Positions 22,433-35,978 of a stretch of 64,000 nt of DNA are shown piece by piece. This DNA comes from Nothophaeocryptopus gaeumannii (Eukaryota; Ascomycota; Dothideomycetes; Mycosphaerellales; Mycosphaerellaceae). The notes under the pieces are model-generated. The model saw nothing but the letters and a program-made list of their open reading frames with translations, had not been told where the DNA came from and did no database searches. Both the position numbers and the translations under genes were made by a program. Location of the stretch: positions 372,001 through 436,000 of the forward strand of contig JASISA010000003.1 of NCBI GenBank assembly GCA_031771865.1, read 5' to 3'. The stretch's first letter is position 1. The number at the start of each line of letters is the position of its first letter.

Positions 22433-25400
22433 ATAATAATAATAATAAATGTATTCGAGCTAGCTATAGGCCGTGCCCCTTCTAGTATACCTATATATTG
22501 TAAAAGAAAACCCTATAGAAAGTACCTATAGCGTAAAACTTCCTCCCTTCTCTATTATACCTTATACCCTACTACATCTTAGGTACTATAGAACTAATAT
22601 GTTTGCCTATAGGTAGCTAGCTAACACGCTAGAGTTAATATTATCCTCCTTACTTAGGTTCGAGATCTCTAGCCTACTCTAGGAGATATTTAAGGGTCTA
22701 CTCGAATTGTCCTATAGGGAGATACCTTATTGCCTACGCTACGGTTTATCTAGGAAACTTAGCAAGCTATCTTCTCGCGTCCTAGCATCTAGTAGCTAAG
22801 ATAAGTTCCCTTCTACTCTCTCGCATATTTGTATAGTAGGCAAGGTAGTATCGAGCTGTCCCTCTATCTCTATATTCGTAGTAGGGGCTAGTATCGGGTA
22901 CCCTAACCTTATAGATGAAGTAAGGAAGGCCAATTGTCTCTAACCGTATCTAGAACACTATCGCAGCCTAGGCTTTACTAAGCCCTCGATAAAGCTCCTA
23001 GGTATTAGTATTCTATAGAGTCCTAAACGCGAGTAGGAGGATTCCTTCGCGCCTAGTATTATCCTACTTCTATAACTCGTCCTACTTATACTAGCCCTAG
23101 AGGATAGTCTATATTGCTTTCTAAGTCTTCTTTAGATCTACTCTATCTATATAAGAGAGCTAGGACCGTAGGATAGTAGCCTACTCGTCTATCTACTCTA
23201 GTAGCAAGCTATATAGTTTTCTTAGGTATCTACTATATACCCTAAGTTATCCGTACTTTAGTAGGATCTACCCCTTTAGCTCTTGTATAGCCTAGTATAT
23301 ATCTAGCCTCTACCTCTATATAGCTATTATAGCTATAGTAGTTCTCTTCCTATACTTAGTAATATCTTCGATCTAGAGTTCTTTGTATAATGGTTACGTT
23401 AGTATAGCTTAGTAGGCTCTAAGGATTATCTATAGGAATCTATTCTATATTACTCGTAGCTTTTATTAGAGTATTTTTAAGATTCTAGTCTCCTTTCCTA
23501 CTATCTATACCTCGCTCCCGTGCATTACTACTAGCCTAATTATTAAGATATTTAGCCTACGGGCTATCTCTACCGTAGCGCCCTACGTAGTAGTAGTAAT
23601 CCGTCGTAGTATAGCTTCTAGCTATTTTGCTTTTATAAGAGTATTCTCTATCTATACGTACTACTTGAGTCTCTTATTAACGATTACTCCTAGGACCCTT
23701 ATTGTATCCTCTAGGCTACTCTAGAGCGACAGGATATTAGGTATTCTCTAGGATTCGGATATACTCCTTATACCCCTTATAAAGTATATAACTTTGTATT
23801 TCTTAGAAGCGAACTTAGCTCTATATCTTAAGGCCTATTATAGACAGCTATTATAGTCCTTTTCTAGTACCTCGTATATACCTCTTATCGAATTTAATAC
23901 TATAATAAGGTATGTATTATCTATAAACCTAACTACTTCGGTATATTCTATTCCTTCTAGGAGGGAGGCTATAAAGAAGAGGAATAGGATAGGTAAGATA
24001 GTACTTCCTTATAGGATTCTATATACTACTCGTACTACTAGTAACTCGTATCTAGGGATAGCGATTGTTATCTCTCTATCCTTTAGGAATAACGCTATAA
24101 AAGCTGTAATCTAGTATAGAATCCTCCTATACTATAGGTTATGGATTAACCGTTCGTAATTAACTTTATTAAACGCTCCTATTATATTAAGTAATAATAC
24201 TAAGGCTACCTTACCTTTCTTCTATATAGTCTAAACGCTTTAAATGGTATACTATAGTACGTCTCTAGTCGATCTACCTACTTGCGCTATTTAGTTTTAA
24301 AGAAGTAACTTATATTCCTATATAGCCTATCCTATTTTCTGTATAACTATTACTTCTAGTATCTTACTAATATATAATAGAAGGGCAATAGGCCTCTATC
24401 CCTTTAGAGTAGATAAGTCTTTACCTACCTTCTATAGTATAATCGTCCTAGCTTTCTAAAACTAGGCTAGATAGTAGCTAATTAAAATATACTATTAGAA
24501 GATACGTTAGAGGATAGGGAGTAGCTAAGCTAGGTACTTCTTAATATATCTATTTAGTATCTCGTCGAGGCTAGGAGCCTTGTCGATTAGTAGTCTTTAG
24601 ACTACTTTTCGTACCTCCTCTTCTATAATTTCGCATGCTATATTAATAGGTTCTAGGTATATAGTACTCTCGATATCTAATATATCTATAGGCTCTAGTA
24701 TTAGGAAAAGGGCTATCTATAGGATCTCTATTTTTGTACTATCTATCGTAAACTAATTATTATTATATATTAGTATAGGTATCTAGAGAGGTCGAATAGG
24801 GCTATCGCTATTCTTTACCTACTTAGCCAGCTTCTATATTCCCTATAGCTCGCTAGCGGTTTTATAAACCGCAGTCCTCTACTATTTCCTTTTCTCTATC
24901 TAGATAGTTCTCTTTTTCTCCTAGTTTCGTACCCTCTACTCCTTCTAGTACTCCTCGCTCCCTATCTATTATATATACCGTCTTGCCTACTAAGCCTCCT
25001 AAATCGCATATAGTACTACTAGTATACTCCTTAGATCTAGTAGCTAATATATTTTACGCTAGATAATAAGGTCCCTTATCTTTTATAGAGTATTACTAAG
25101 ATTACTTATAGTACTATCTATATCCTTCTTTATTATTATCCCTTCGGCTATAGGTAGGAGCTTTTAGAGCGTCTCTCTAAACTCGTCCTAGTTAGTATCC
25201 TTCTATATCTATCTTATTCTTATCTCCTCCTATATCCCTATATTAATAGTTATCTCTATACTAATATAATTAGAGTTCATATCTACCTTACCTAGCTAAT
25301 ATACTATTATCCTCTTTAATATCTCCTCTATTATAAGAGTAAGGTCTATCGTCGTCCTAGTTTAGGACTATAGTATCTTTCTCTAGGTAGTAAGGCCTAG

Positions 25401-26230
25401 GAGTATCGCTAGGTATAGCGTATCTCGATACGCCTCTTATAGCTCTCTTACTCTAAGATCCTCCTATAGTACTAACGGTCCTCCCTACTAATAGTAGTAA
25501 AGATTAAAGTCTCTAACTAGAACGTATTCTCCTAGTTCCTCAATACCTTCTAAAAGCTCCTCTACTATAAGCCTCGTATCCTAGTTATAGATATTATAGA
25601 GGTATATAGTTCCTATTATTATTTATAGTAAGATTAGGATCTTCTAATTACTTATAATCTAGTACGACTATTCGGATAGGCTATACTTCTTATAGACGTA
25701 GAATACGACCCTCCTATCTTTATCTTCCTCTAGTATAATAGTCTTAGCCTTATTTACTACTCTAACTAGCCGCCTAAACCTCTATAGTATTCGCTTCTCT
25801 ACTACTATTCCTATTAGCCTCCTACCTAGGATATATTCGTAGCTTATCCAGGTAGCTATTTAGTCCTCTCCCTCCCTATTCGCTCCTCACTATAGAGGAG
25901 GGGAAGGTAGAGGAGAAGTAGAGCTAGGAGTACTATAGGTTAGCTTAGCTATATAGCTCGCCCCTATCTTCTTTATACTCTAAATCTTATCCTTAATTAC
26001 TTGTCTCTTTAAGTATATATAGTACTAAGCTAAGTAATTCTAACTATAGTTTCCGTATTTACTATACTTTAATTAGTCTATCTCTATAAGCTTCTCGTAC
26101 GTATATTCTCTTATATTATAGCTTCCTCTATACCTTACATATACTATACTAGTTATATACCTTATACTAATATAGCTATATCTTTAGTAGTTAAAGTACT
26201 ATATTATTATCTATTAGTAGTCCTATTCTT
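22433..26230 (-). mobile_element. Tad1-like LINE, inverted 3' portion
   Basis: Begins with (TAA)n, the reverse of the family's (ATT)n tail, followed by the reverse complement of the LINE 3' end and reverse transcriptase region, and stops at GTCCTATTCTT, the reverse of the very bases where copy A breaks off. So copy A plus this segment together equal one element whose last ~3.8 kb is turned round. Heavy RIP leaves no open frame. Confidence 0.75.
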
Positions 26231-27068
26231 CGGATCCTACTAACGTGCGGATAACTTAGGGTATATAGTAGACGCCTAAGAAAACTATATAGCTCGCTAC
26301 TAGAGTAGATAGACGAGTAGGCTACTATCCTACGGTCCTAGCTCTCTTATATAGATAGAGTAGATCTAAAGAAGACTCGGAAAGTAACATAGACTATCCT
26401 CTAGGGCTAGTAGAAGTAGGACGAGTTATAGAAGTAGGATAATACTAGGCGCGAAGGAATCCTCCTACTCGCGTTTAGGACTCTATAGAATACTAATACC
26501 TAGGAGCTTCATCGAGGGCTTAGTAAAGCCTAGGCCGCAATAGTATTCTAGATATAGTTAGAGATAATTAGCCTTCCTTACTTCCTCTACAAGGTTAGGG
26601 TACCTAATACTAGCCCCTACTACGAATATAGAGATAGAGGGATAGCTCGATACTACCTTACCTACTATACAAATATACGAGAGTAGAAGGGAACTTATCT
26701 TAGCTACTAGATACTAGGACGCGAGAAGATAGCTTACTAAGTTTCCTAGATAAACCGTAGTATAGGTAAGAAGATATCTCCCTATAGGACAATTCGAGTA
26801 GACCCTCAAATATCTCCTAGAGTAGGCTAGAGATCTCGAACCCAAGTAAGGAGGATAATCTTAACTCTAGCGTATTAGCTAGCTACCTACGGGTAAACAT
26901 ATTAGTTCTATAGTACCTAAGATATAGTAGGGTATAAGGTATAATAGAGAAGAGAGGAAGTTTTACGCTATAGGTACTTTCTATAGGGTTTTCTTTTACA
27001 ATATATAGATATACTAGAAGGGCCATAGCCTATAGCTAGCTCGAATACATTTATTATTATTATTATTA
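26231..27068 (+). mobile_element. LINE 3' fragment ending in (ATT)n
   Basis: Starts CGGATCCTACTAA, corresponding to about 34874 in the near full-length copy, and runs to the (ATT)n tail. 5'-truncated relic joined directly to the inverted segment on the left and to the Fot1-type relic on the right. RIP-mutated, non-coding. Confidence 0.75.
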
Positions 27069-28375
27069 TTAGACTAAGACCTAAACTCGTACGTATTACT
27101 TACAGTCTTTAACTACTATTATATCTTATAGGGTAGTAGTCTAGGTAGGGTATATAAGCGTATATTAAGGAGGGACTAGACCTAAAGCCTTAAAGGCCTT
27201 CTAGTATATCTACTCTATAAATACGTTAAAAAATGCGTCTTTAAAGGCTAGAAGGAATATTTCTTTATCGATATAGAAGATACGCTAATACGCTAAGTCC
27301 TAGATATATTACAAGTATTTTATCCTTAGAGGTGTAAAATATACTATATCTAGTAGCTATAGAATATACGACAAGTATACTAGTATATAGAGTATACGTA
27401 TCTTGTATTCTAGATAGTAATCCTTAAAAGCTTAGTTAAGATAGCTCTTATAACTATCTAAAATAAGTAGCCTATAGACGCTAACCTAATACGCTTTTAT
27501 ATATATTTTAAAATACTTCAACTACTCTAGACTAAGCGTATTGTTTATCTATCTATTTTTAGAGACTAAGAGCTTCTAATTATATAGTATATCTACCTCC
27601 TTATACTATATAGAGATGTAAATATAGCCTTTATAGATAATAAAGAGTAGGATTACATACCTAGTAGTACAAATACTCTAGATTACTATAACCTATTTAC
27701 AGTTACTAGACTAAATAAGCTAAGGCCGAGTACGTCTCTCTAGACTAGTAACTACTTTTATAGATCTCATAATACCTATCTAAAAGCCTATCTTATTAAA
27801 GTTGTAGGTATTATAGTTATAGATACTATATTTGGCTTTAGTATCCTTAATAAGCTTAAACTACGCGTTAATTACCTTAGGATCTTCCTAGAGTATTCTC
27901 TAGTAGTGCTTTACTTAGTTGAAGGCTATTTTAAGCTTATCTAAATGTATTATAAATCTTTCTACCTAGTTTTTACTAACTAGCTCTCTACCTTATATAC
28001 TAAGTAGTTTATCTACTATATCTACTATCTTATATAAGTAAGGCGCAAATCCTCGCAAGTCTAAGTCGAGAATATATTAGATAATCGTCTACTCTTTAGT
28101 TATAGTAAGCTTATGTCGTATATTGTAGGTATTAGAGTAATAGGTAGTTCTATAGTATTAGCTAGTTAGGGTTCAAGGAGGTACTTTATAAGCTATAGCC
28201 GCGCGTTAGAGGCTTTGAAATTAGCGTTAGTAGTAAGCAGAAAGAGTAAGAAGGATTCTCCCTTCTTAATTTAGTAATTCTATACTACATTATTAAGACA
28301 TTGTATATTAATTAAGAAGTTAGTCGTACTAAGAAATCTTAACTAGCTTAATAGTATAACTAGCTCGATAGTGAA
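27069..28375 (-). mobile_element. Fot1/Pogo-type DNA transposon relic, end missing
   Basis: Aligns with the complete element at 35979-37817 but lacks the ~500 bp at that element's 3' (left) end, where the LINE fragment abuts. The right end keeps the terminal inverted repeat, finishing GTGAA then TA. More heavily RIP-mutated than the other copy: the transposase His codons of the HSSH motif have become Tyr (CAT to TAT). Non-functional. Confidence 0.7.
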
Positions 28376-28618
28376 TACGTTAACTAAAAGGGCTTTAGTT
28401 ATAGTTATATCCTTAGTAGTTTCTTCTAAGGATTCAGGGTTCCATAGCTTTAATATAGCCTTTTTCGACTAGATAAGACTATATTCTTAGGACTATATCT
28501 TATAATTAGATTGTCCTTTAAGACGTTGAAATATAAAGGTCTTATTACTAAAGAGATATCTTTTAATATATATAACTTTAGTAGTTATAATATTAAAGGC
28601 TTCTTAGGAACTTTTTAG
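28376..28618. other. RIP-mutated debris
   Basis: AT-rich, no intact frame. On the minus strand a short stretch reads LWNPESLEETTKDITITKA, so it once coded for something, but the family is not recognised. Confidence 0.35.
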
Positions 28619-28771
28619 TCTCTAGAGAATTATATCTCTAGAGCTTAGAAAACTTCCTAGAGAACTAGATCTCTAGAAAGCCCTAGTCTTCTAACTATAT
28701 AGAAGACTAGTCCCTAAGGCTCTCTATAGCTATATATAGAGAGTCTAATCCTCTAAATATATAGAGGATTA
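28619..28771. repeat. Row of five hairpins
   Basis: Five consecutive inverted repeats, each 20-30 nt with a ~6-nt loop: stems at 28620-28628/28635-28643, about 28657-28663/28670-28676, 28683-28693/28700-28710 (11 bp, CTAGTCTTCTA), 28720-28728/28735-28743, 28746-28755/28762-28771 (10 bp, TAATCCTCTA). Loops read ATTATA, ACTATA, AATATA and similar. A weaker sixth lies at about 28840-28870. Confidence 0.75.
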
Positions 28772-29287
28772 ATCCCTATATATACCTGGATATATATATA
28801 GGAACTAGGTTTTATAGAATCTAGTAGACTCTAGTATATTCTCTAGATATCTCTAAAAGATTCTAGAGAATATATATATAAGGAGATAGGTATAATATTA
28901 AGCTTACTCTCTAGTTAACTAGGGTTTTAACTATTCTTTTCTTAAGCTATTAATTTATAGCTTACTAGTAGGTCCTAATTAAAGGTTTTATACTAGTAGT
29001 AACCCTATTACTCCTAGTCTTCTAGGTAGGGCGCTATAGGGACTAGTAAAGGCTATAGGCTCCTTATAAGAGAGCGAGCTTAGTATCGTAATTCCGTAGG
29101 ATTAAATCGTCGTACTAAGATAATAGGCTAGCGTTTGAAAGTTCTTATTTCGAGGATTAAAATAAGCTGTATATTGTGTAAATCGGTTAAGTAGGTATTA
29201 AGATATTATTAATCGAAAATTAGTATAGGTTTTTAGCCTTTTCTCTTCGATTTTTAAGTTTAAAGTAGGTACTATCTAGGCTTATAA
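28772..29287. other. RIP-mutated debris
   Basis: No recognised element or frame; AT-rich with TAG/CTA excess as in the rest of the island. Confidence 0.4.
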
Positions 29288-30446
29288 ACTATTAGAAGGT
29301 CGATTCTTAGTCGTAGGGAAGCTACTCTAAATTAGAGATATTTAGAGATATTTAGGTAATTTCTTAGCGTTTTCTTAGAGCTTAGATAATTATAAAAAGG
29401 GAATAGAGTAGTTATAGAAGATAATAATTATTAGTCTTCTTAGTTATCTTAGTTCTACTTCTTAATATAAAGACTTTCTAGAACCTTATATAGCCTCTAG
29501 ATAGTATTTTAGAAAGTACTATACTATCTAATCTATACTTATAGATTATGTATTCCTAGGACTATTCTAGAACCTCTAAAAGGTCTAGAATACTTAGATT
29601 TATTAGTAAGTTCTCTTAAGTAATCTATAGGTTTCTAAGACTTTTTAAAGTCTTAGAAATCTCTAAGTTCTAGATCTTTCTAGGTCTTACTATATACTAT
29701 TTTTAGTATATATATTATCCCTAAGGTATATAATACTATATTAAGCGTATAGGTGAATAGCTACTATATTAAGCCTAGTACTTATTAATTAGTAAGCTAT
29801 ATAAGCCTTATAAGAGTATATTAGATATTACTTTTAATAAAAGTTATAGTTATATAATAATCGTATTAGATTTTTAGTTAATTACCTAGTTAAACTATAG
29901 CTAGAAAATATATTAATATTCTCTATAATAAAAGTCGTAGTACTATAATATAAGTTATATCTAATATAGTTAAAGGCTCTAGAAGATACTAGAATAGTAG
30001 GCTTAATATAGTAGCTATTAACCTATACGCTTAATATAGAGTTATATACCTTAGGGATAATATATATACTAAAAATAGTATATAGAAAGGCCTAGAAAGG
30101 TCTAGAACTTAGAGATTTCTAAGACTCTAGAAAGTCTTAGAAACCTATAGAATACTTAAGAGAACTTACTTATAAATCTAAGTATTCTAGAATAAGTATA
30201 GATTAGATAGTATAGTACTTTCTAAAATACTATCTAAAGGCTATATAAGACTCTAGAAAGTCTTTATATTAAGAAGTAGAACTAAGATAACTAAGAAGAC
30301 TAATAACTATTATCTTCTATAACTACTCTACTCCCTCTTTATAATTATCTAAGCTCTAAGAAAATACTAAGAAATTACCTAAATATCTCTAAATATCTCT
30401 AATTTAAAGTAGCTTTCCTATAACTAAAAATCGACCTTCTAATAGT
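29288..30446. repeat. Large inverted repeat, probably two head-to-head LTRs
   Basis: Left arm about 29288-29779 and right arm about 29996-30446 are inverted copies; outer ends read ATTAGAAGGTCGA and TCGACCTTCTAAT, inner ends AAGCCTA and TAGGCTT. The ~220-bp loop resembles sequence found again at 35741-35900. Size and lack of coding suggest two solo LTRs or one fold-back element. Exact boundaries are approximate. Confidence 0.6.
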
Positions 30447-30531
30447 ACTCTAGTACTTTCTATAATCTTTAACTATATTAAATACGACTTATATTATAGG
30501 ACTAACTTATAACTTTTAATATAAAGAATAT

Positions 30532-33500
30532 AAAAAACGAATTTGGGGAGGCGGCATTACTAAAACCTTAGAACATACGGAACCTATTAAGGCAATACAC
30601 GCATCCAAAGCACGGCTACACGCCGCTATTGGCGGGTGCGTAGTTAGCGCTCGAAAATACTAATTCTCAGTATTAGAAGAAGAGAATTCTCTACTAAGCA
30701 TGGCCAGTACACAAGGCTGTGCTGCCTTAGGCATAGACAACGGACTAGAGCCATTTCAAGAGGTTACTAAAGAAACTACTATAGGTAGAGATACAGGGAG
30801 TATCAATCTAGCTTCCTACCCAACCTCCTAAGAGAAGGGGTATAGAGAGAAGAACGTAGTAGTAAACAAGAACTAGTAGGGTCCCCTCTTACCTTGGGAG
30901 GCCCTAAAAGAGATTTAGAATAAGGCAGCTAAACTAATGCATTAGAGTCAACACTCCTCCCTCTAACTAGAGAGGGCAATCCAGATAATTCTGGATATGA
31001 TTTACTCAACTGTAGCGCGGACTACGAAGCGCACTAACTAGGAAGCTACTCTGGAATCTATCCAACGGAGTATTACACAGATTTAGAAGAAGATAGAGTA
31101 GAGTCTAGAACTAAAGACAACCTAGGCTACAGTCGCAGCCCAATAGCCAGCCCAGCTGTCTAGCATTAAAGCATAAAGAGCTGCGTGCTCCCTTAAGATT
31201 CACGTAGACAACGAAGCGACTAGGGCTGAGCCTAGGGATGCTAAAGCTACCCGGATTGTTTCGCGTTTTACTATAGAAGGAGGGAACTAGGCATATGTAG
31301 TCGTAGTTAAGAAGGTCCCCGATAGACTAGTTCTCACGACTACGGACCCTATAGCAAGGAACCGAATAGCGGCAGATACCTAAGGCCTAGGCAAGGTCTT
31401 AAAGGAGGCAAGAATAGTATAGAAAACCTTCCTAGTCCAAGTCCACTTTGTTATAGTTGTAGGAAACGACCCTACTACACAGCGGATCCAGTTAATTAAG
31501 GAAGACAACAAGCGGCTAATACCCGGAATCCAAGTACAGAATACCTAGTAGAAGGGCTAGAAAGCTATAGCAATAGGAATAAAGAAATAGAGTACTCTAG
31601 TAGTCGAACTGAAGATAGTAGAAGCTACTAGAGCTGTAGTAGAGAAGGGTATTATTATCTCTAGAGTACTCCACGACACTAAAGAATAGGACTACTAATA
31701 GACAATAACACAGTACTTTAACTACTAAAGATATAGCTATATCGGCACAAGGTACACAAACGGTACGGTATATACAAGGTATAGAGGAAGCTATAATATA
31801 AGAGAATATGCGCACGAGAAGCTTATAGAGGTAGACCGATTAAAGTATAGCAAATATAGAAATTGCAGTTAGAACTACCTAGCTTAGTACTATATGTGCT
31901 TAAAGAGACAAGTAATTAAGGACAAGATTTAGAGTATAAAGAAGATAGTGGCGAGCTATATAGCTAAGCTAACCTATAGTACTCCTAGCTCTACTTCTCC
32001 TCTACCTTCCCCTCCTCTATAGCAAGGAGCGAATAGGGAGGGAGAGGACTAAATAGCTACCCGGACAAGCTGCGAATATGTCCTAGGTAGGAGGCTAATA
32101 GGAATAGTAGTAGAGAAGCGAATACTATAGAGGTTTGGGAGGCTAGTTAGGGTAGTGAATAGGGCTAAGACTATTGTACTAGAGTAAGGATAAGGGTTAA
32201 TCCGACGAGCAATACAGCGGGATTAACTACTAGCTAGTACCTAATAAATATACAACCGCCACTAAGTATACTGTAGGCAAACGTACGGAAATTACAGGCT
32301 ACCTACTAGTAGCTACTCGATAATAGCTAGAAAGATATTCTCGCTATCTAGGAGCTATATACTAACCTAAGTAATAGAAGATAGTTACATATCCGAAGTA
32401 CTATACTATTATAGAGGAAGATAAAGATAGGAGAGTCGTATTCTACGTCTATAAGAAGTATAGCCTATCCGAATAGTCGTACTAGATTATAAGTAATTAG
32501 AAGATCCTAATCTTACTATAAATAATAATAGGAACTATATACCTCTATAATATCTATAACTAGGATACGAGGCTTATAGTAGAGGAGCTTTTAGAAGGTA
32601 TTAAGGAACCGGGAGAATACGTTCTAGTTAGAGACTTTAATCTTTACTACCGTTAGTAGGGAGGACCGTTAGTACTATAGGAGGATCTTAGAGTAAGAGA
32701 GCTACGAGAGGCGTGTCGAGACACGCTATACCTAGCGATACCCCTAGGCCTTACTACCTAGAGAAAGATACTATAGTCCTAAACTAGGACGACGATAGAC
32801 CTTACTCTTGCAATAGAGGAGATATTAAAGAGGATAATAGTATATTAGCTAGGCAAGGAAGATATTAACTCTAATTATATTAGTATAGAGATAACTATTA
32901 ATATAGGGATATAGGAGGAGATAAGAATAAGATAGATATAGAAGGATACTAACTAGGACGAGTTTAGAGAGACGCTCTAAAAGCTCCTACCTATAGCCGA
33001 AGGGATAATAATAAAGAAGGATATAGATAGTACTATAAGTAATCTTAGTAATACTCTATAAAAGATAAGGGACCTTATTATCTAGCGTAAAATATATTAG
33101 CTACTAGATCTAAGGAGTATACTAGTAGTACTATATGCGATTTAGGAGGCTTAGTAGGCAAGACGGTATATATAATAGATAGGGAGCGAGGAGTACTAGA
33201 AGGAGTAGAGGGTACGAAACTAGGAGAAAAAGAGAACTATCTAGATAGAGAAAAGGAAATAGTAGAGGACTGCGGTTTATAAAACCGCTAGCGAGCTATA
33301 GGGAATATAGAAGCTAGCTAAGTAGGCAAAGAATAGCGATAGCCCTATTCGACCTCCCTAGATACCTATACTAATACACAATAACGATTAGTTCACGACG
33401 GATAGTACGAAAATAGAGATCCTATAGACAGCCCTTTTCCTAATACTAGAGCCTATAGACACATTAGATATCGAGAGTACTATATACCTAGAACCTATTA

Positions 33501-35725
33501 ATATAGCATACGAAATTATAGAAGAGGAGGTACGAAAAGTAGTCTAAAGACTGCCGAACGACAAGGCTCCCGGCCTCGACGAGATACTAAACAGATGCAT
33601 TAAGAAGTGCCTAGCTCAGCTACTCCCTATCCTCCAACGCATCTTCCAATAGTGTGTTTCAATTGGCTACTACCTAGCCTAGTTTCGGAAAGCTAGGACG
33701 ATTATACTATAGAAGGCGGGTAAAGACTTATCTACTCTGAAGAGATAGAGGCCTATTGCCCTTCTATCGTGCATTAGTAAGATACTAGAAGCAATAGTTG
33801 CACGGAAAATAGGATAGGCTATATAGGAATATAAGTTACTTCCTTAAAACTAAATAGCGTAAGCGGGTAGATCGACTAGAGACGCACTATAGTACATCCT
33901 TCAAAGCGTTTAGACTACGTGGAAGAAAGGTAAGGTAGCCTCGGTATTATTACTTAACATAATAGGAGCGTTTAATAAAGTCAATTACGAACGGTTAATC
34001 TATAACCTACGGTACAGGAGGATTCTATACTGGATTACAGCTTTTGTAGCGTTATTCCTAAAGGATAGAGAGACAACAATCGCTATCCCTGGATACGAGT
34101 TACTAGTAGCACGAGTAGCATGCGGAATCCCACAAGGAAGTACTATCTCACCTATCCTATTCCTCTTCTTTATAGCCTCCCTCCTAGAAGGAATAGAATA
34201 TACCGAAGTAGTTAGGTTTATAGATAATATATACCTTATTATAGTATTAAATTCGACAAGAGGTATATGCGAGGTACTAGAAAAGGACTACAATAGCTAT
34301 CTACATTAGGCCTTAAGACATAGAGCTAAGTTCGCCCCTAAGAAATACAAAGTTATGTACTTTATAAGGAGTACAAGGAGTATATCCGAATCCTAGAGAA
34401 TACCTAATATCCCGTCGCTCTAGAGTAGCCTAGAGGATACAATAAGGGTCCTAGGAGTAATCGTTAATAAGAGACTCAAGTAGTACGTATAGATAGAGAA
34501 TACTCTTATAAAAGCAAAATAGCTAGAAGCTATACTACGACGGATTACTACTACTACGTAGGGCGCTACGGTAGAGATAGCCCGTAAGCTATATATCTCA
34601 ATAATTAGGCTAGTAGTAATGCACGGGAGCGAGGTATAGATAGTAGGAAAGGAGACTAGAATCTTAAAAATGCTCTAATAAAAGCTACGGGTAATATAGA
34701 ATAGATTCCTACGGATAATCCTTGGGGCCTACTAAGCTATACTAACGCGACTATTACATAAAGAACTCTAGATCGAAGACATTACCGAGTATAGGAAGAG
34801 AGAACTACTATAGCTACAATAGCTGCATAGAGGTAGAGGCCGGATATACACTAGGCTATGCAAGAGCTAAAGGGGCGGATCCTACTAAAGTACGGATAAC
34901 TTAGGGTATATAGTAGACGCCTAAGAAAACTATACAGCTCGCTACTAGAGTAGATAGACGAGTAGGCTACTATCCTACGGTCCTAGCTCTCTTATATAGA
35001 TAGAGCAGATCTAAAGAAGACTTAGAAAGTAAGTAATATAGACTATCCTCTAGGGCTAGTATAAGCGGGACGAGTTATAGAAGTAGGATAATACTAGGCG
35101 CGAAGGAATCCTCCTACTCGCGTTCAGGACTCTATAGAATACTAATACTAGGAGCTTTATCGAGGGCTTAGTAAAGCCTAGGCCGCGATAGTGTTCTAGA
35201 TACGGTTAGAGACAATTAGCCTTCCTTACTTCCTCTACAAGGTTAGGGTACCTAATACTAGCCCCTACTACGAATATAGAGATAGAGGGATAGCTCGATA
35301 CTACCTTACCTACTATACAAACATGCGAGAGAGTAGAAGGGAACTCATCTTAGCTACTAGATACTAGGACGCGAGAAGATAGCTTACTAAGTTTCCTAGA
35401 CAAACCGTAGCGTAGGTAATAAGGTATCTCCCTATAGAACAATTCGAGTAGACCCTTAAATATCTCCTAGAGTAGGCCGGAGATCTCGAACCCAAGTAGG
35501 GAGGATAATATTAACTCTAGCGTGTTAGCTAGCTACCTATAGGCAAACATATTAGTTCTATAGTACCTAAGATATAGTAGGGTATAAGGTATAATAGAGA
35601 AGGGAGGAAGTTTTACGCTATAGGTACTTTCTATAGGGTTTTCTTTTATAATATATAGATATACTAGAAGGGGCACGGCCTATAGCTAGCTCGAATACAT
35701 TTATTATTATTATTATTATTATTAT
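30532..35725 (+). mobile_element. Near full-length Tad1-like LINE (copy B), 5.2 kb, with 15-bp target duplication
   Basis: Non-LTR retrotransposon with an (ATT)n tail instead of poly(A). The same 15 bases, TAATATAAAGAATAT, flank it at 30517-30531 and 35726-35740. The 5' third (ORF1-like, opening MASTQGCAALGIDNGLEPF near 30707) is only lightly RIP-mutated; ORF2 with reverse transcriptase lies at about 33400-34470 and has many TGG-to-TAG stops. A ~118-bp patch at 33545-33662 is almost free of RIP changes. The element sits in a repeat also seen in the loop of the 29.3-30.4 kb inverted repeat. Confidence 0.88.
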
Positions 35726-35740
35726 TAATATAAAGAATAT

Positions 35741-35976
35741 TAATATATTTCCTAGCTATAGTTAAACTAGGTAATTAATTAAAAATCTAATATAGTTATT
35801 ATATAATTACGACTTTTATTACTATAGATAAAAGTAATTTCTAATACGCTCTAGAGGTAACTCTATCTTTTAAGGCTTATATAGCTTACTAATTAATAAT
35901 ATAAAAATAGTAAAAAGTAGAAGTTTAAATAGGTTTTCTAAAAAGCCTCTTTCTATATATATCTATATTATATAAC
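35741..35976. repeat. Flank repeat and part of a ~180-bp tandem unit
   Basis: The left half matches the loop of the inverted repeat at 29.8-30.0 kb in reverse. The last ~75 bases match one unit of the tandem array at 37820-38230, so the Fot1-type element between them was inserted into that array. Confidence 0.55.
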
Positions 35977-35978
35977 GT

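Noticed and set aside
31597..31815. 72-codon minus-strand frame in LINE copy B
   Set aside because: Antisense to the LINE; Tyr/Ser/Leu-rich composition follows from RIP-made TA richness.
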